DNA of 64,000 bases from Butyriboletus loyo (GCA_038093515.1 JBBPSI010000022.1:62001-126000); one strand, 5' to 3'. Positions 1 through 14,781 are shown, counted from the stretch's first letter. Notes: a model not told the origin generated them from the sequence alone. Program-made: numbers and translations.

Positions 1-2734
<2,734 letters not shown>

Positions 2735-3208
2735 GTTGTGTACGGTGGGGGTCGGGGAGAACGACGAGCTCGGGGAGCAGTTGAGCGGGCGGACAGACAC
2801 GTCGACGAGCACAGCGAGTACACTCCTCCGTGACCGCCCCGCGTGACGAGCAAACTGGGAACGTCTGGTCACGTTTCATTACGAAAATGCGCAGGATGCT
2901 TCCATTTCTGGTGCACCAGCTCTGCAATTTGCACAGGATCTGGAACAAAAACATATTTTCGTCTCGGGATGCGCGGCGGGGAGCCACGGCTGGACATTCG
3001 GCATAATATTCAACGGGCCTACGGGAGCGACTCTGATTTTCAATTTTTTATGTGGCTTGGTGGCAAAACAAGTAACAACAAGTAGCACTTGATCCTGTGT
3101 GTTGCATTCTCAGAGGCCCGGACAAGTTGAGCTGGCTTGCTGGCTTTCAATCTCGTTTCCTCACTCCTTGCTCCTTCGTCCCCTACCACCATCTTCTCCG
3201 TCCAGGGA
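2735..3208. promoter_or_regulatory. Divergent intergenic region between MYST and LAMMER kinase genes
   Basis: About 470 bp separate the two divergent start codons. I see no third gene. Pyrimidine-rich tracts lie just before the kinase ATG. An upstream in-frame ATG at 3137 could lengthen the kinase N-terminus by 24 residues, so the promoter may be shorter than drawn. Confidence 0.4.
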
Positions 3209-5214
3209 ATGCAAGCTGTCATAAATCGCCAACCTTTCCCTCCTCTCCTAGACCAGTATCATCCGCCATCGCTCACCCAACCTCGCTCAAATCCCACAAT
3301 GATGCCCACTCCCCCAGTCGTCTCCCGCAAGCGAAAGAGAGCCCACCAGTACACGGTCAGCTACAGCGAAGTCCAAGAAGTCGATAACGAAGGCCGAGTG
3401 CGTGAAGTAATCGTTATTGAAGACACTCCTCCTCCATCCACCATATCTCCTGCAACAACTCACACCAATGCCTACTCCGCTTCCTACCAGCCTCCACCAT
3501 ATTCAGCCCCAATCAGGACCAGAGCCCGTGCCGCCGCAGAGGCGCAGGCCATGTCTGCCAGTACTTCCTCGGCAGTGCTAGTGGCACCAGCGCCAAAGAA
3601 GAGGAAGCGAGACCAGCCCGACGACTCCCGTGGGACCATTATAAAGAAGGCCGCTACTGGCTTCCAACAACAGGCCGCTGTTCCCTCCACCAAGTCCTGG
3701 GCAAGCGGCAGCGGGCCTGCCACCACAGACGTACGTAACATCATGCTTACGGTCCTTTGGTCAGGAACAGTGCATTAATCATCACCAGCCGTCCAACGGT
3801 GTCGTTCCTTGCGATGACAAGGAAGGCCATTATATTATCGTCCCAGACGACATAATTTACAATCGCTGTAAGCCGCTGTCCATTTGCAATATTTATCCAT
3901 CCCAAACACCTCTTATTTTCAGATCGCACGGTTCGCCTTCTTGGTCAAGGAACCTTTGGCAAAGTAGTAGAAGCAGTCGACATTCAAACGCAGAACCGAG
4001 TAGCGATTAAGATCATCCGTGCCATCCCTAAGTACCGTGATGCAAGCAAGATCGAGATACGTGTCCTTCAGAAGCTCAAGGAAAGAGACCCCGCAAATGT
4101 CCAGTTGGTCTGCGTGTTCAGCAGCGATTTGCAGAAGGCTAACATTCTATTGTTTTTTTTAGTAAATGTATCCATTTACTCCACTGGTTTGACCACCGAA
4201 ACCACATATGCCTAGTTTCGGAATTGTTGGGCATGTGTGTGTATGACTTTCTGAAGGAGAACGAATTTGCCCCGTTCCCCCGGAACCATATACAATCTTT
4301 CGCCAGGCAGTTGCTTGGCAGTGTTGCTTGTACGTTGTTACCTTCCTGCATCGGGGCATAACTCACGTGTGTGCCGTTCTAGTCCTGCACGATCTCCACT
4401 TGATTCATACAGATCTCAAACCGGAAAATATCTTACTTGTGCACAACAATTACAGGCTTGCCGTTGTTCCCGTGCCTGGAAAGGTGAGTGGCTGCCGCAT
4501 CTCTGACACGCAAATTAGATGTAATGAGATTTCTGTTTACAGCGAAATGCTCCACCACGGACGAAACGGATACTTCAATCCACGGACATTCGCCTCATAG
4601 ATTTCGGTTCTGCGACGTTCGAGGAAGAGTATCACTCTACGGTTGTTTCGACGCGGCACTATCGAGCACCGGAAATCATCCTTGGTGCGCTTCTTTCGTT
4701 CGCAAGGATCATCCTTCCGCTTACGCGAGCTCTGTTTTATAGGCTTGGGGTGGTCATACCCGTGTGATGCGTACTCATTGGGATGCATTCTTGTCGAATT
4801 TTATACCGGGGTTGCACTCTATCAAACACACGATAATCTCGAGCACCTAGCCATGATGGAAGCGGTTATGGGAAAGATGCCCGATCGCTTTGCGCGTGCA
4901 GGGGCGCGGTCGAAGCCGGAGTTCTTTAAGGAAGGTCCACGGCTTGACTGGCCCAAGCCCAAGGCCTCACGGCAAAGCAAGAAGGATGTTCGTGCAACCA
5001 AGTCACTCGTGGTAATTCTTCGTTCGCGTTTCTTACCACTATTTGCTCAATTTACATTTGTTCGCAGGATGTTATACCACCCAACGACCAAATCAACAAA
5101 CATTTTTTGGATCTCGTGCGGCGATTACTTGCTTTTGATCCCGCCCAACGGATAACTGTGCGGGAAGCCCTGCACCACCCGTACTTTTCTGCCAATGTTT
5201 CAGATGAACTGTAG
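3209..5214 (+). CDS. LAMMER/CLK-family dual-specificity protein kinase
   Basis: Phosphorylates SR-type splicing factors in other eukaryotes (CLK, Lkh1, Kns1 family). The N-terminal ~190 residues are low-complexity with basic clusters ([18 protein letters not shown]) that resemble nuclear localisation signals. The kinase domain starts at [33 protein letters not shown] (glycine loop). It continues with VAIKII (the ATP Lys), [11 protein letters not shown] (catalytic loop), IDFGSATF (DFG) and HYRAPEIIL. The family signature [14 protein letters not shown], an exact EHLAMME, is at about 4838-4880, and the domain ends with [17 protein letters not shown] before the TAG at 5212. Seven or so introns are needed, all short; for example one ends just before [14 protein letters not shown] near 4160. 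The start could instead be the in-frame ATG at 3137. The assignment is firm because of the LAMMER motif. Confidence 0.95.
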
Positions 5215-5801
5215 CCCAGATTACCACCAGTTATCTATTCACTCTGTAGACCACTTTGCGCCGGTTACTCCCCACACCATCATCTTCTTCATCCATCTGT
5301 CTGCAGCACATCCTCAGTCCCCTCCTTGGTTGTTTTTATGGTGTTCGGTCGTGGTCATGTACAACGCAAATCAGCCCATCCCATCGCCTCATCCATACCT
5401 GTTTGATCCTCATTCATCCCTTTCACATCTGCCATCTCTGCCTACCAAGTGCAATAATTGTCCTCTACACCCTTCAAGCAATATTGTATGTTTGCTCGCC
5501 ATCGCACAAGGCAACAGTTGCTTGTTCGTTATTGTAACACCATCTCCCACTTCTTCACCAGCGCCTGGTGCTCTGTGAAGCCAGACGGGGAACCCGAGCG
5601 ATGGTAAGGTTACTATCCATGTGACTTGTGTTATCATCCAGCTTAAGTTGCGCTTATTGCGATAGGACGCCCGCACCCATTTAGCGATCCCAAGGTTCTG
5701 TAGATGACGATGTATGATGCACCCCTCAAGCTTTGAGTAATACTCCAACAGTGGATCTACCCCTGCATGATTTAGATGAATGTCGACATCATCTCCAATC
5801 C
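5215..5801. other. Convergent intergenic region, no gene seen
   Basis: Lies between the kinase stop (+) and the sesquiterpene synthase stop (-). It is pyrimidine-rich just after the kinase, consistent with a 3' UTR. No conserved reading frame or RNA gene was recognised. Confidence 0.5.
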
Positions 5802-7107
5802 TTAGAGCGAGTTTAATGTATGTATTAGTACTGCAAACGCATGGAGACCAAAATATACCACAGCGGCCAACAATAGTACCGAGGGAATAGTCGAGTGGCT
5901 ACAGCCTGACAAGGCGCGTCCTCCGCACTTCTTCGAAAGCTTCCTCTTCGTTTCAAAGGACCACTCCATGTTTGCAATTACCCATTGTCCAAGCACATCG
6001 AAGTAGCGTTTCAAATCGGCATCCAGCTCCCTCCCCCACGACCTCGTATTCCTGCGTTCCTCGAAGTAGCCATCCATCAGCTTTTTGCATTCGTCACCAA
6101 CAAAGTTGGCCGCCCTCTGTAGATCCATTCCCCGCTCGTGCATCAATATCGTCAGGATAATGCTCCCACCATGACCTTTGTTGTGTTCCATCTTGAACGA
6201 GTATACGTCCTGGATGTCATACTAGTCAATATGCGAGGGTCGTACTCTATGTCAAGGTACAAACATTGGACCACCAAATAACGTCGCCCGCAGAGTAATA
6301 CACCTTTAAGAAGCCAGGATCCTCAAACAGCTCGTCTGGCAAGTCAAGGTCGAGTCCAAACGCCACAAAGTCGATCGAAATGTGGTTTGCGCTGTTATTT
6401 CGCCGCAGAGCGGGGTACGATGCGAAAGCGAGAATGTCGCCCTTTTCACGCAGGTGTGCCTCCAAGACAAATGCGTCGATGTAGTCTCCGATGTACTTGA
6501 TGAACCGCTTGGCTGAGCGTGGGCGTAGCTTCTCGTAGAAACGCTTTCGGAAGCTACGGGAGCCTCAGCAATCGTCGGAGGAATAATAAATAATCCTCAC
6601 TCCTTCGTGAGCTGAGCGAGAGGTGAGTTCTCTTTGTGCTCTGGGTTCTTCAAGCAATCGATGAAGATATCTCCTGTCTTTCTTGCGCCAAGCCCGTCCT
6701 GGTCGTCACTGATTTCGTCAATCATCCAGAGAAGATTGAGGCAATCGCAGCATATTCTGAATCTCTCCTCAGAAGCGTAGGGAAACGCTCTCGTTGATAG
6801 TAATTCGCTGTTTGTCCTGTTGAAAATGTTGCGCTGCCTTTCTGTCATGGCATCAAACGCGTTGACCCAAGCCTTGGATTCGGCGCCTATGGTCTTATAG
6901 TCGCCAGGGAAGATATTGCCCTTCCTCAGAGGGCAGACCGAGAACAAATCGGGGAGATAGAACTAGTTTGCGCTGCTCATCCGCATAGAGGGGTGGGTAA
7001 AGTGTATTCAACGCTCTCATCCCCGCTACTGATTCCCATTTTATGTCAGGCAAGATGAACGTGTCTAAGTTGTTTAACGCGATAATTTTTTGTGGTACTG
7101 AATCCAT
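5802..7107 (-). CDS. Sesquiterpene synthase (class I terpene cyclase), C-terminus apparently frameshifted
   Basis: Family members ionise farnesyl diphosphate and cyclise it to sesquiterpenes; in mushrooms they often start secondary-metabolite pathways. The start chosen is ATG 7107 (MDSVPQKII), followed by the typical FILPDI near the N-terminus. The metal-binding D(D/E)xxD motif is present as DEISD (about 6725). LRRNNSANHISIDF is followed by LPDELFEDPG and WWSN. Splicing from 6265 to 6209 then gives NDVYSFKME, an intact NSE triad, followed by HNKGHGGS. Exons at about 7107-6964, 6893-6601, 6553-6266 and 6209 onward fit canonical introns; the first junction is uncertain. The conserved VLGQWVIANMEWSFETKR then runs into an unfamiliar tail. 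A family-like ending (EEVRRTRLVRL, stop at 5901-5899) sits in another frame, and the usual Arg-Tyr pair of this region is not seen. No P450 or other biosynthetic genes adjoin it. Either slightly damaged or mis-sequenced. Confidence 0.88.
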
Positions 7108-9374
7108 AAGTCAGAATGGGTCGCGGGGGGAATTCCCCGAGGAGCTTCTAAAGCCCCCCTACAATTCAGTACTTGGCTCCACAGGCAACGACGTTCTCTT
7201 TCAAGGCAACAGCGCCAGGGTCGCAGAGACATACTTCCACTCTTCTTGATCGCTGTTTACAGCGCGGACAAGGTCCGAGGGGAAGACGTACAGAAGTCCC
7301 CAGCACACGTCGCGACGCCGACCGTGAACGAATCTGACGCTCGAATTCTCATTCGTGAATACGGCCATCAGGTGCCATATAAGAGACAGCGGTGCCGATG
7401 GTTCAGCGAACAGCTCCGTTAGGCTTCGACTCCGTCGTAACTCCACAAGCTGGTGTTGAAACTATGAGGGAACTGACGACATGCTCGGGGAAGCGAGAAA
7501 GCAGTAAGTTTAGCTAAGATTGATCAAGGGTCGGTCCATTGCTGTGTGTCGAGGACTCACTTCCAAAGATCGTCCCTCCAACTTTTTTTTACTCATAGTC
7601 CCAAGCTTACGAGAATACCATCTGAATAACCGATCCCCGCAGAAAGTGGTTATTACTGGATGCAAGCAAATGGATAACCTCGAACGTATTTTGCATTGGA
7701 ACCTGGTTGTTGGCTCACAGTGATAACGAAGGTGTGGAACCGCTTTGACATGTATCCCGAAGATGCGTCACTTGCATACTAAGCACGGGGTATATCCATG
7801 CAGACTGGATGTATTTTGCAGATCCAAGACAAATGGTGCCCAGAGGGGACAGAATGGTGATAATGCTATATTCTACCCTTCCAGGCGATTAAGCGTTTCG
7901 TTGTTTTCTCTTCCCAAGGAGTAGCCAGGAGCCATCGAGAGCAGCTGTGATAACAATCTCGCTTGTAGCGAGTGGGCGAGTGCCCAATCGGAATATTGAT
8001 ATCTTATGGCTCACACGCGACTGAGTTGCCTTGAAACGTCCGGCAGTCGTTCGGGGTGGCAGCACGGTTTTGATTGTTCCTGTGAGACCTAAATCTACAA
8101 CGGCGTCACGCTTCTGACAGGAGTTCGTTTGCTTGTTAACGTTCAGAGCATTGCAAATATCTTCGTGACCCTACCTTACTTCAGGGAAGGTCCCCATTTC
8201 TCGTCCCACATTCTACCCACCAAGAAATCAGCTGTCCTCGACAAATGCGCTAGTCTCCTACACCATACTCCTACGATTTGTGAATTATGGATGACGAACC
8301 TTCTGCGCTCTACCAGCATCAAAGCCATATGAGTATCAGCATACAGTAGACCCGTGACAATATGAGACGTCCTCGATGCAATCCAGACCCTTTCTAACTC
8401 CCAGATGAAGGCGTATGTGCCACCACAACATACTGCACGAGCGTGGCTGTTGAGAATGCAAATGGTCAGTATAGTAATGTTGTGGTACACGTTCTTCAAG
8501 TTCCGCACTGCTCCTCGTTCAACGTTTCAACCACCTCGGTGACTTGCCAACCAGCTGAGATCTCGCGGTATTCGGTGCACGTGGTTATGTCGACTTGCAA
8601 TCCGAACCTAGGTAAGTAGGTGTGCATCTCGTAAGCTGGTAGCGATGTTAGATTTGACATGAACACAAGAACTACATCCACGCAAAACCGACATGGGAGT
8701 GTTTGTTGACGAGAACAAAAATGTACGAAACGCCATGTAATAATTGATGCCGCTGCTGAACAGAGTAGCCCATTAGTTTATGCTGCAGCTGAGATAAGTA
8801 GTTGTCTTTTTTGCATGTTGATGTATACCATCACGTACTTCGTTCGGGAATGTCTGAAGGAGAAAAGAGAGAGAACGTTGTACGCTGAGCAATCGAGACA
8901 GTTGCAACGCGCGGGCGGTGGGATGGATATGGATATGGCGACGTGATCATACGACTCATTTGGTGAGTACCTAGCGTCGAACAACAAGCAACGAACAACC
9001 TGACAATCATGCCTTTTCGTATAACCTGCGTACCAGAGTGGGTTCAGTCATTTTGTATCATTGCACCCTGATGATATGGGAGTTGCATCCCCTGTGATTC
9101 GCACTGCAATTAATGAGACTCTGAGCCTCTCACCACCGACTTGATCTCCGCACCTGGACTCCTCATCGAGTCTTAGCAGAGCAGTAGGCTCTGCCAAACA
9201 ATGTCCTATAGGAATACATCCCACTCACTGGTCGCGGATGGTGGCAGCAGGCGAAGTTGAGTTGCAGTTAGAATATCTCATGGACTTGACCAAATAAAAC
9301 AAAACACAACCAAGTCTTCACCTCTTCCGATTTCCGGCTGCACATTGACTACATACCATACCAATTCTACGACC
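7108..9374. other. Gene-poor stretch of about 2.2 kb
   Basis: No frame here shows a recognisable family. Short minus-strand frames exist at 7201-7446, 8176-8508, 8496-8681 and 8778-8987. The 8176-8508 frame has a hydrophobic, Tyr/Trp-containing piece that only vaguely recalls fungal multi-membrane-span proteins. They could be relics of decayed genes or noise. No terminal inverted repeats or RNA genes were noticed. Confidence 0.4.
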
Positions 9375-9756
9375 ATGTCCGACGACAGAGCTGAATTGAT
9401 CAGGGGTGAGTACCCTCCCACAACCCATCTTCGTGTCCAATCGGTTTTTTTCTGAAATTCCACCTCCCTGTGGGCGCCAACCCCGGTCGGTCGGAACGCA
9501 GCTAAACTCCAAGAACGCGAGGATTTAATACGCGAGTCATGGGTCAAAGCCATGGAGGCCCGCCTGGTACAAGGCGAGCTCATCAAATGTCAGCGACACG
9601 AGGGCGTCAACTCTCTTGAGAACTGCCGGTGGTTGTCAGAAAAGTACGCTCAAATGCTCCTAGAAAACAGAGTACGTTGGTCTGTGCCATGCAATATGGT
9701 AACTGACTGGTGTCCCGGATGGGTAGGTAAAAGGATACAAGAAAATTGATGTTTGA
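9375..9756 (+). CDS. Mitochondrial complex I subunit NDUFB10 (PDSW) homologue
   Basis: Small three-exon gene: 9375-9405, 9502-9671 and 9727-9756. The joins give MSDDRAELIR-G/AKLQEREDLIRESW...NR-VKGYKKIDV. About 77 residues are encoded. The core LIRESWVKAMEARLVQGELIKC, then EGVNSLENCRWLSEKY, matches the fungal 12-kDa NDUFB10 family, including the paired Cys (11 residues apart) typical of intermembrane-space proteins of complex I. It lacks a cleavable presequence, as is usual for this family. It is an accessory subunit of NADH:ubiquinone oxidoreductase, in the membrane arm. Confidence 0.85.
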
Positions 9757-9952
9757 ATGAATGAGATAGTGGTTACAGCAATAGCTGATGGTTTTGTTCA
9801 CCACGCTTGTCATGACCAGCCGCATACTCCAATTGCATAATCTTTCTCCCAAGTAATCGTGTATAAATTATGCGTCCACCCCAAGATGATCGAGGGTACA
9901 AATATTATCTTCCTAAATTGACAGGGCAACTCAAAACGGAGCTAGAGAACAT

Positions 9953-11089
9953 TTATTTCTTGCTCTTGCGCCGTTTCCCCTCAGCTGCGCTCGTCTCGCC
10001 GCCGCTCAGCTCCTCTCCGCTGCTAACAGCAGTTGGCTTCCTTGCTTTTGGTTTCTTGAGATGGTGTTCAGGAATCCACTCCTCCTCGTATTTAGCTCCA
10101 CTGGAAGTGACTGTGACCGTACTGCCAGGCGCGCTGGCGTCGGGGCGAACGCGCTTAGATTTCTTGGCCTTCGGAGCGGGAAAGTAGGTGAGGTAAATGA
10201 AATAGGACGCCCCACCGAGGAATGCAGCGACAATCAAGTACGTTGAAATACTAGATGGAGGGACAACTGAGCAGAAAATATCGTGACAAGACAAATGACT
10301 GACAGCTTGAAGTCAAACCAAGAACCTTCGGGTTCGACGATGGTCACCACAGAGTCAAAAGCTGTGACGCGGTACTTGACGTCCTGAGAGATAGCAAGTC
10401 AGTCAACGATTTAGATGAATAAGATGTGGTAAAACTTACATCCACAGAATGCTCCAGCCAGATGTTAAGACGAAGGTCTCCTGGCTGAATTCCATGTTGG
10501 GAAGAGAGGGTTAGGAGCCGAATGATGTGCATACCTTGAACCTGCAGTAAATTAGATCAGTGCTCAAGGGGCGCGAGAGAGTGGGAGAGCTTACTCGGAG
10601 TAGAACGCGTAAGGAATTTGGAGTTTGGAGTTTTCCAACAACGGGAAACTATACGGGAGCGAAGTTATCTGAACAGGGAGTAGTGGGTTGGGGCTGATTA
10701 GGGGAAGAAAGAAAGGGACAGACATTCTTCACTAGAGCACCGCTGTCGGGATGATGGAAAGAACCACTGACGGAGCTGAGTGTCACATTCTGATCGCTCT
10801 TGTTTTCGACCAAAAGGTAAATTTGGTTACGTTCGCCGTTGACTACCTCTATGAAGACATGTCAGAAGGAAGGGTTAGACGGATATTCCTTGGTGACGTA
10901 CGACCAAAAGGATTGTGCTCAGGGAACGATGCTTCAACGAGAATTTCGGGTTCAATTGACTCGAGCGGTGCTGAGAGCATTGTCAGACTATCATAATACG
11001 CGTGCGGGGAGGCGAGATGGAGACGCACATGCAGAGACAGCGAAAACGAAGAGAGCCACGAAACCAAGGGCGCGCGTAACAAAACGCAT
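9953..11089 (-). CDS. IRC22: Irc22/TRAP-alpha-like ER membrane protein
   Basis: Starts at ATG 11089 with a clear signal peptide (MRFVTRALGFVALFVFAVSA). A good GTGCGT donor inside the next codon joins to SPLESIEPEILVEASFPEHNPFG. The lumenal domain continues with VVNGERNQIYLLVENKS, then NVTLSSVSGSFHHPDSGALVKN, a typical TRAP-alpha/Irc22 beta-domain, and GDLRLNIWLEHSVD. A single transmembrane helix (STYLIVAAFLGGASYFIYLTYF) lies near the C-terminus, followed by a very basic Lys-rich cytosolic tail (KRRKSKK) that would suit ER retention and ribosome or translocon contact. Family members associate with the Sec61 translocon region. Irc22 is poorly characterised in yeast, so the exact role is inferred. 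It is head-to-head with the isomerase gene, 159 bp away. Confidence 0.87.
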
Positions 11090-11248
11090 TTTAGAGAAGA
11101 CAACACCAAGTAGACTTGATAGTAGTAGCAATAACACTTCAGTGGCCACGTCCCATGGAAAATTCGACTCAGGGCAGGTTTGTCGAAAGGTCACATGACC
11201 GGGCACCGTCATTATTAGTTGTAACCGTGATCAAACTAGCTCGCGCTT

Positions 11249-12349
11249 ATGGCTCCCTTCGACTTTCCTCTTTCTCTCCCCGCGTCCGAGCCTCTCCTCA
11301 CCGTCACTTACCGTGCGCATCTATCCAGGTTACCTCCGATGCGCGTCAATGATCAGTCTTTAATTTGTAGCCCAGGATGGCTTGTGGATGATCGAGCTGC
11401 ACAACGGAGAGGACTCCAGACTCACTGCACGTTTGATCGACGATGCACTCCGGCCCGCACTGGACATGGTCGAGAAGCACTGGGAAAATAACAGGCTTAC
11501 CGCCCTCGCAGGGAGTCAGTATCCCGCACCAAAGTCCATCACTGGAGAAGGTGCTCTTATAATTGTGGGAAAGCGAAATCAAGACAAGTTCTTTAGTAAT
11601 GGCTTTCTGTACGACAGTATAAAGAACGACCCTGGCTTCTTCACTGGTCTGTACAGGTGCCCTCGCTATCTTCTGACTATACAGACCCTCGCTACTCTAG
11701 ATACCGCAAATCCACTTTATGCACGTTTGCTGACCTTCCCAAGTGTGTTCTCTATGCCCCTGCGTCTGTACTGATCGATGTTCATCCGCGCCCAGTCCCC
11801 ACCATCGCAGCCATAAATGGTCACTGTTTTGCGGGTGGCTTTATGCTCGCCCTCTGTTGTGATTACCGGATCATGACCGACGGAAGCAGAAGACGGGCGT
11901 GGTTATGTATGAATGAGGTGCCGTCTACCTCCTGTTCACCGCTGCTATCAATTCTGACTCGATGCATCGTTCCGCTAACACAATCACTTCCTCAGGTTCA
12001 TTTCGGTGCACCTTGGCCCCTCTCGCTCGCCGCCATCCTCAACGCCAAGGTATCCGACCCTTCTCTTCGGCGACGTATTGCCCTTGAAGGGCACCGCTTC
12101 ACACCGACTGAAGCGCATGAAGCAGGCATCGTTGACCGTCTTGCGAATTGCAGCGGAACAAGCGTCGAATTTGGAACTGAGATTGTATTAAAGGAGGCTA
12201 TGAAGCTCGCAAAAGAGGCTTCGGCTGTAGCCAAACAGGGTGTGTGGGGTGCGATCAAGACCTTCCTATACAGGGATTGTTTGCAGGCTGTCCGGTTGGA
12301 TGCGCGCGAGCATACACTACCGCATCCCAAAATGCCAGCAAAGCTGTAG
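11249..12349 (+). CDS. Peroxisomal enoyl-CoA isomerase/hydratase-like protein (crotonase fold, PTS1)
   Basis: Starts MAPFDFPLSLPASEPLLTVT. Splicing gives GLWMIELHNGEDSRLTARL, a family-typical beginning. The oxyanion-hole segments are IIVGKRNQDKFFSNGFL and PTIAAINGHCFAGGFMLAL. The acidic motif CMNEVHFGAPWP supplies a Glu where Delta3,Delta2-enoyl-CoA isomerases have their catalytic residue. The last exon carries the CoA-binding C-terminal helix and ends PKMPAKL. The terminal AKL is a PTS1 peroxisome-import variant. At least four introns of normal size are needed. The likely job is fatty-acid beta-oxidation of unsaturated acyl-CoAs in peroxisomes. Hydratase versus isomerase cannot be settled by eye. 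Confidence 0.87.
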
Positions 12350-12693
12350 TTTTCCTCGGCCGATCATTTGTACCAACGAGGTGCGTGTAGTTGGTTGGAG
12401 GGTGCTCCGTCTCTGACAAGCACCGTGCAGCCAGTTTAATGTATCACGAGACCTACACAGGGATCGTTAACGAATATGTACCGAGTTCCTCCATCATAAC
12501 CGATCAGGTCGTGAATTCACGCTCGAACGTTTGTGACACGATATCAAATCATTCTGTTTCTACGCAACATTGTCCCATACTGGGCTGCAAACTCACACCG
12601 AAAGTATTTGGAAAGTGAATCCATGGTATTGTTCAATGGTCGGCAAGGTAACCTCACTATGTAACCACATACAGCTTATCCGCCAGGATCCAG

Positions 12694-12700
12694 TATATAA
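12694..12700 (+). promoter_or_regulatory. TATA box of the protease gene
   Basis: TATATAA lies about 200 bp upstream of the protease ATG in the 12350-12897 spacer. Downstream of it the sequence is pyrimidine-rich, as in many fungal core promoters. The rest of this 550-bp spacer shows no gene. Confidence 0.5.
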
Positions 12701-12897
12701 GACAATGTGACTGAGCAGTCGCTCCGTTTCCCCCCTTGCTCAGGCGTGCACACACCAGGCCAGGTGCCATATCTATCCAGCTTTCCCTACAGTCGCTGGT
12801 CGACTCACGATTCCTCTCACCCCAGTCCCCCCATCGAGGCCAGTGTCGCTAGTCAAGTTACAGATCGCATTGTCTCTCGTTCTCACTCTGATCAATC

Positions 12898-14781
12898 ATG
12901 AGGCCACTTTTGTTTGCCTTTCTTTTCTCAGCATGCCTCCTAAATTTCACACCAGCAAACGCCCTTCCAGCCCGCGCACGGCGTCAGCTCCAAAGCAATT
13001 CCGGGATGGTTACCATGCCCCTAAAGCGTCTTCATGTTCCGCATGGCGTAGACCTCCACCCCCAAGTTGTAAGTTCTTCCTGTCCCGTTCGTCTCGGTCT
13101 TTGTCATCCTAACTTATTTGATGTTCTGGCAGCTTCTACAACAACACATCAACCGTGGTTCCAAGCGTCTCGCCCGTATGACAGGGCGCGAGGAGCCATC
13201 GGAACATGCCCTCCGCTCCGAGCTGCACAAGAGGCTGTATCTGCTAGAGCACGGGCCTGGGTCACGTTCTGGAGCAGTTGCGGCGGTTCAAGGCTCCAAC
13301 TTTAGCGGAAGCTATCACAGGGCTGGCCTGGCCGCAGCAGGCAACGGTACTACGGTTACAGGAATGGGCAATAGCACCACGGGTGCCGGGAACGGGACCC
13401 ACGTTGGAGGTGCAACAGGAGGTAATGGCACTAACACTGGCGTTTCCCCGCTCGACATCCAAGCGGCAACAAATGGTGGTGTTACGGTCGCGAATCCACC
13501 TACCGCTAACAGCTCTCTTGGATTGAATATCGAGTAAATTGAACTCCCTTCTTTAACTGAGGAACGTTGAATGTTGATTTGCCGCTCACGTACGCTAGAG
13601 CCGATGATGTTGGATACCTTGCTACCATACAAATTGGGACACCCCCAAGGAATTTCCAACTACTCGTGGATTCGGGTAGTGCTGATTTCTGTAAGTCACT
13701 TACCACCATCCTGGAATTTTGGTACAAACTAGCTTGCAGGGGTTGCTGGCGAGAATTGTCAATCCCAGCAAGGAGCTTGCGTAAGTCGATAAGTGTTCGC
13801 ATGTAGACCAGCAGTAACTTCATTCCAGGGAAACCATTCCACCCTGGGTCCACGAGGTTCCGGCTCGTTCGTGCAGAGCACCCAACAGTTCCAAGTCACA
13901 TATGGATCAGGGGCAGTCCAGGGTCTGCTCTGCCAGGATAATGTCAATATTGCAGGTTTGGTATTGCAAAACCATACATTCGGCGTTGCAACTGCAGAGT
14001 CGATCCAGTTTGCCTCAGACACTACACCTTTCGATGGTCTCATGGGACTCGCTCAGTCGGTGAGTTCATCCCGCTGCGTCTGTATCTCCAACTCATATCT
14101 CGTCTGTATAGACATTGTCCCAGCAGAAAGTCCTTACTCCGGTTGAATCGCTGGCAGCAAACAAGCTCATCCAGTCTCCAGTTACCTCCTTCAAGATCTC
14201 GCGCCTTGCTGATCAGCTCAATGATGGACAAGTCACGTTCGGTGGGCTTGACGCTACCAAGTTCGTCGCAAACACCCTGGCCACTTTCGCCAACGTCAAC
14301 ACGCAGGGATTCTGGGAGGGTGCAATGGATGCCATCACAGTCAATGGTACTGATACCGGTCTTACTGGACGCACCGCCATCCTCGACACGGGTACCACTC
14401 TCATCATTGCCCCTCCCTCGGACGCACAAAAAGTGATGCAGAGCCTCGGTGGTGCGTGCGACGCGCAGCAGTGCATGATTCCCTGCACCACCCAAGCAAG
14501 CCTCGCTCTTTCTTTCGGAAACGCATCGTTTGCAATAGATCCCAGAGATCTTGCGGTTCTACCTGTCGATCCCAACAACCCCACCGGTACCTGCACCGCT
14601 GGAATACAACCCCAACAGATCGGAGCTGCTACTGAGTGGTTGGTGAGTGATGCTTGCCCCTCAATTCTCGGACGACCCTTGACGAAGCGCTCAGGTTGGG
14701 GATGTTTTCCTGAAGAACGCTTACTTCTCTACCAACGTCGCGACGAACCAGATCTCACTTGCGAAGCTGACTACAACTTGA
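12898..14781 (+). CDS. Secreted pepsin-like aspartic protease (family A1)
   Basis: ATG 12898 opens a classic signal peptide (MRPLLFAFLFSACLLNFTPA). A propeptide with LLQQHINRGSKRLARMTG follows, then an unusual Gly/Asn/Thr-rich stretch with several N-glycosylation sequons (about 13340-13440). The mature enzyme begins near DVGYLATIQIGTPPRNFQLLVD. The two catalytic motifs are VDSGSAD and AILDTGTTLI. The flap-like QFQVTYGSGAVQGLL, FDGLMGLAQS and the terminal WLVGDVFLKNAYFSTNV are all present. The last exon starts near 14694 and ends in TGA 14779-14781. At least six introns. The likely role is extracellular protein digestion. It faces SWD2 tail-to-tail. Confidence 0.93.

Noticed and set aside
6190..6270. 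Sesquiterpene synthase seemed to have a mutated NSE triad (QDVYSFKME)
   Set aside because: Using the acceptor CCAG just before GACGTATAC (6209) instead of the earlier TAG joins WWSN to DVYSFKME, giving an intact NDVYSFKME.
8176..8681. Possible multi-span membrane protein exons
   Set aside because: The similarity is only a loose pattern of aromatic and hydrophobic residues, spacing of the key residues is wrong, and no flanking exons could be found.
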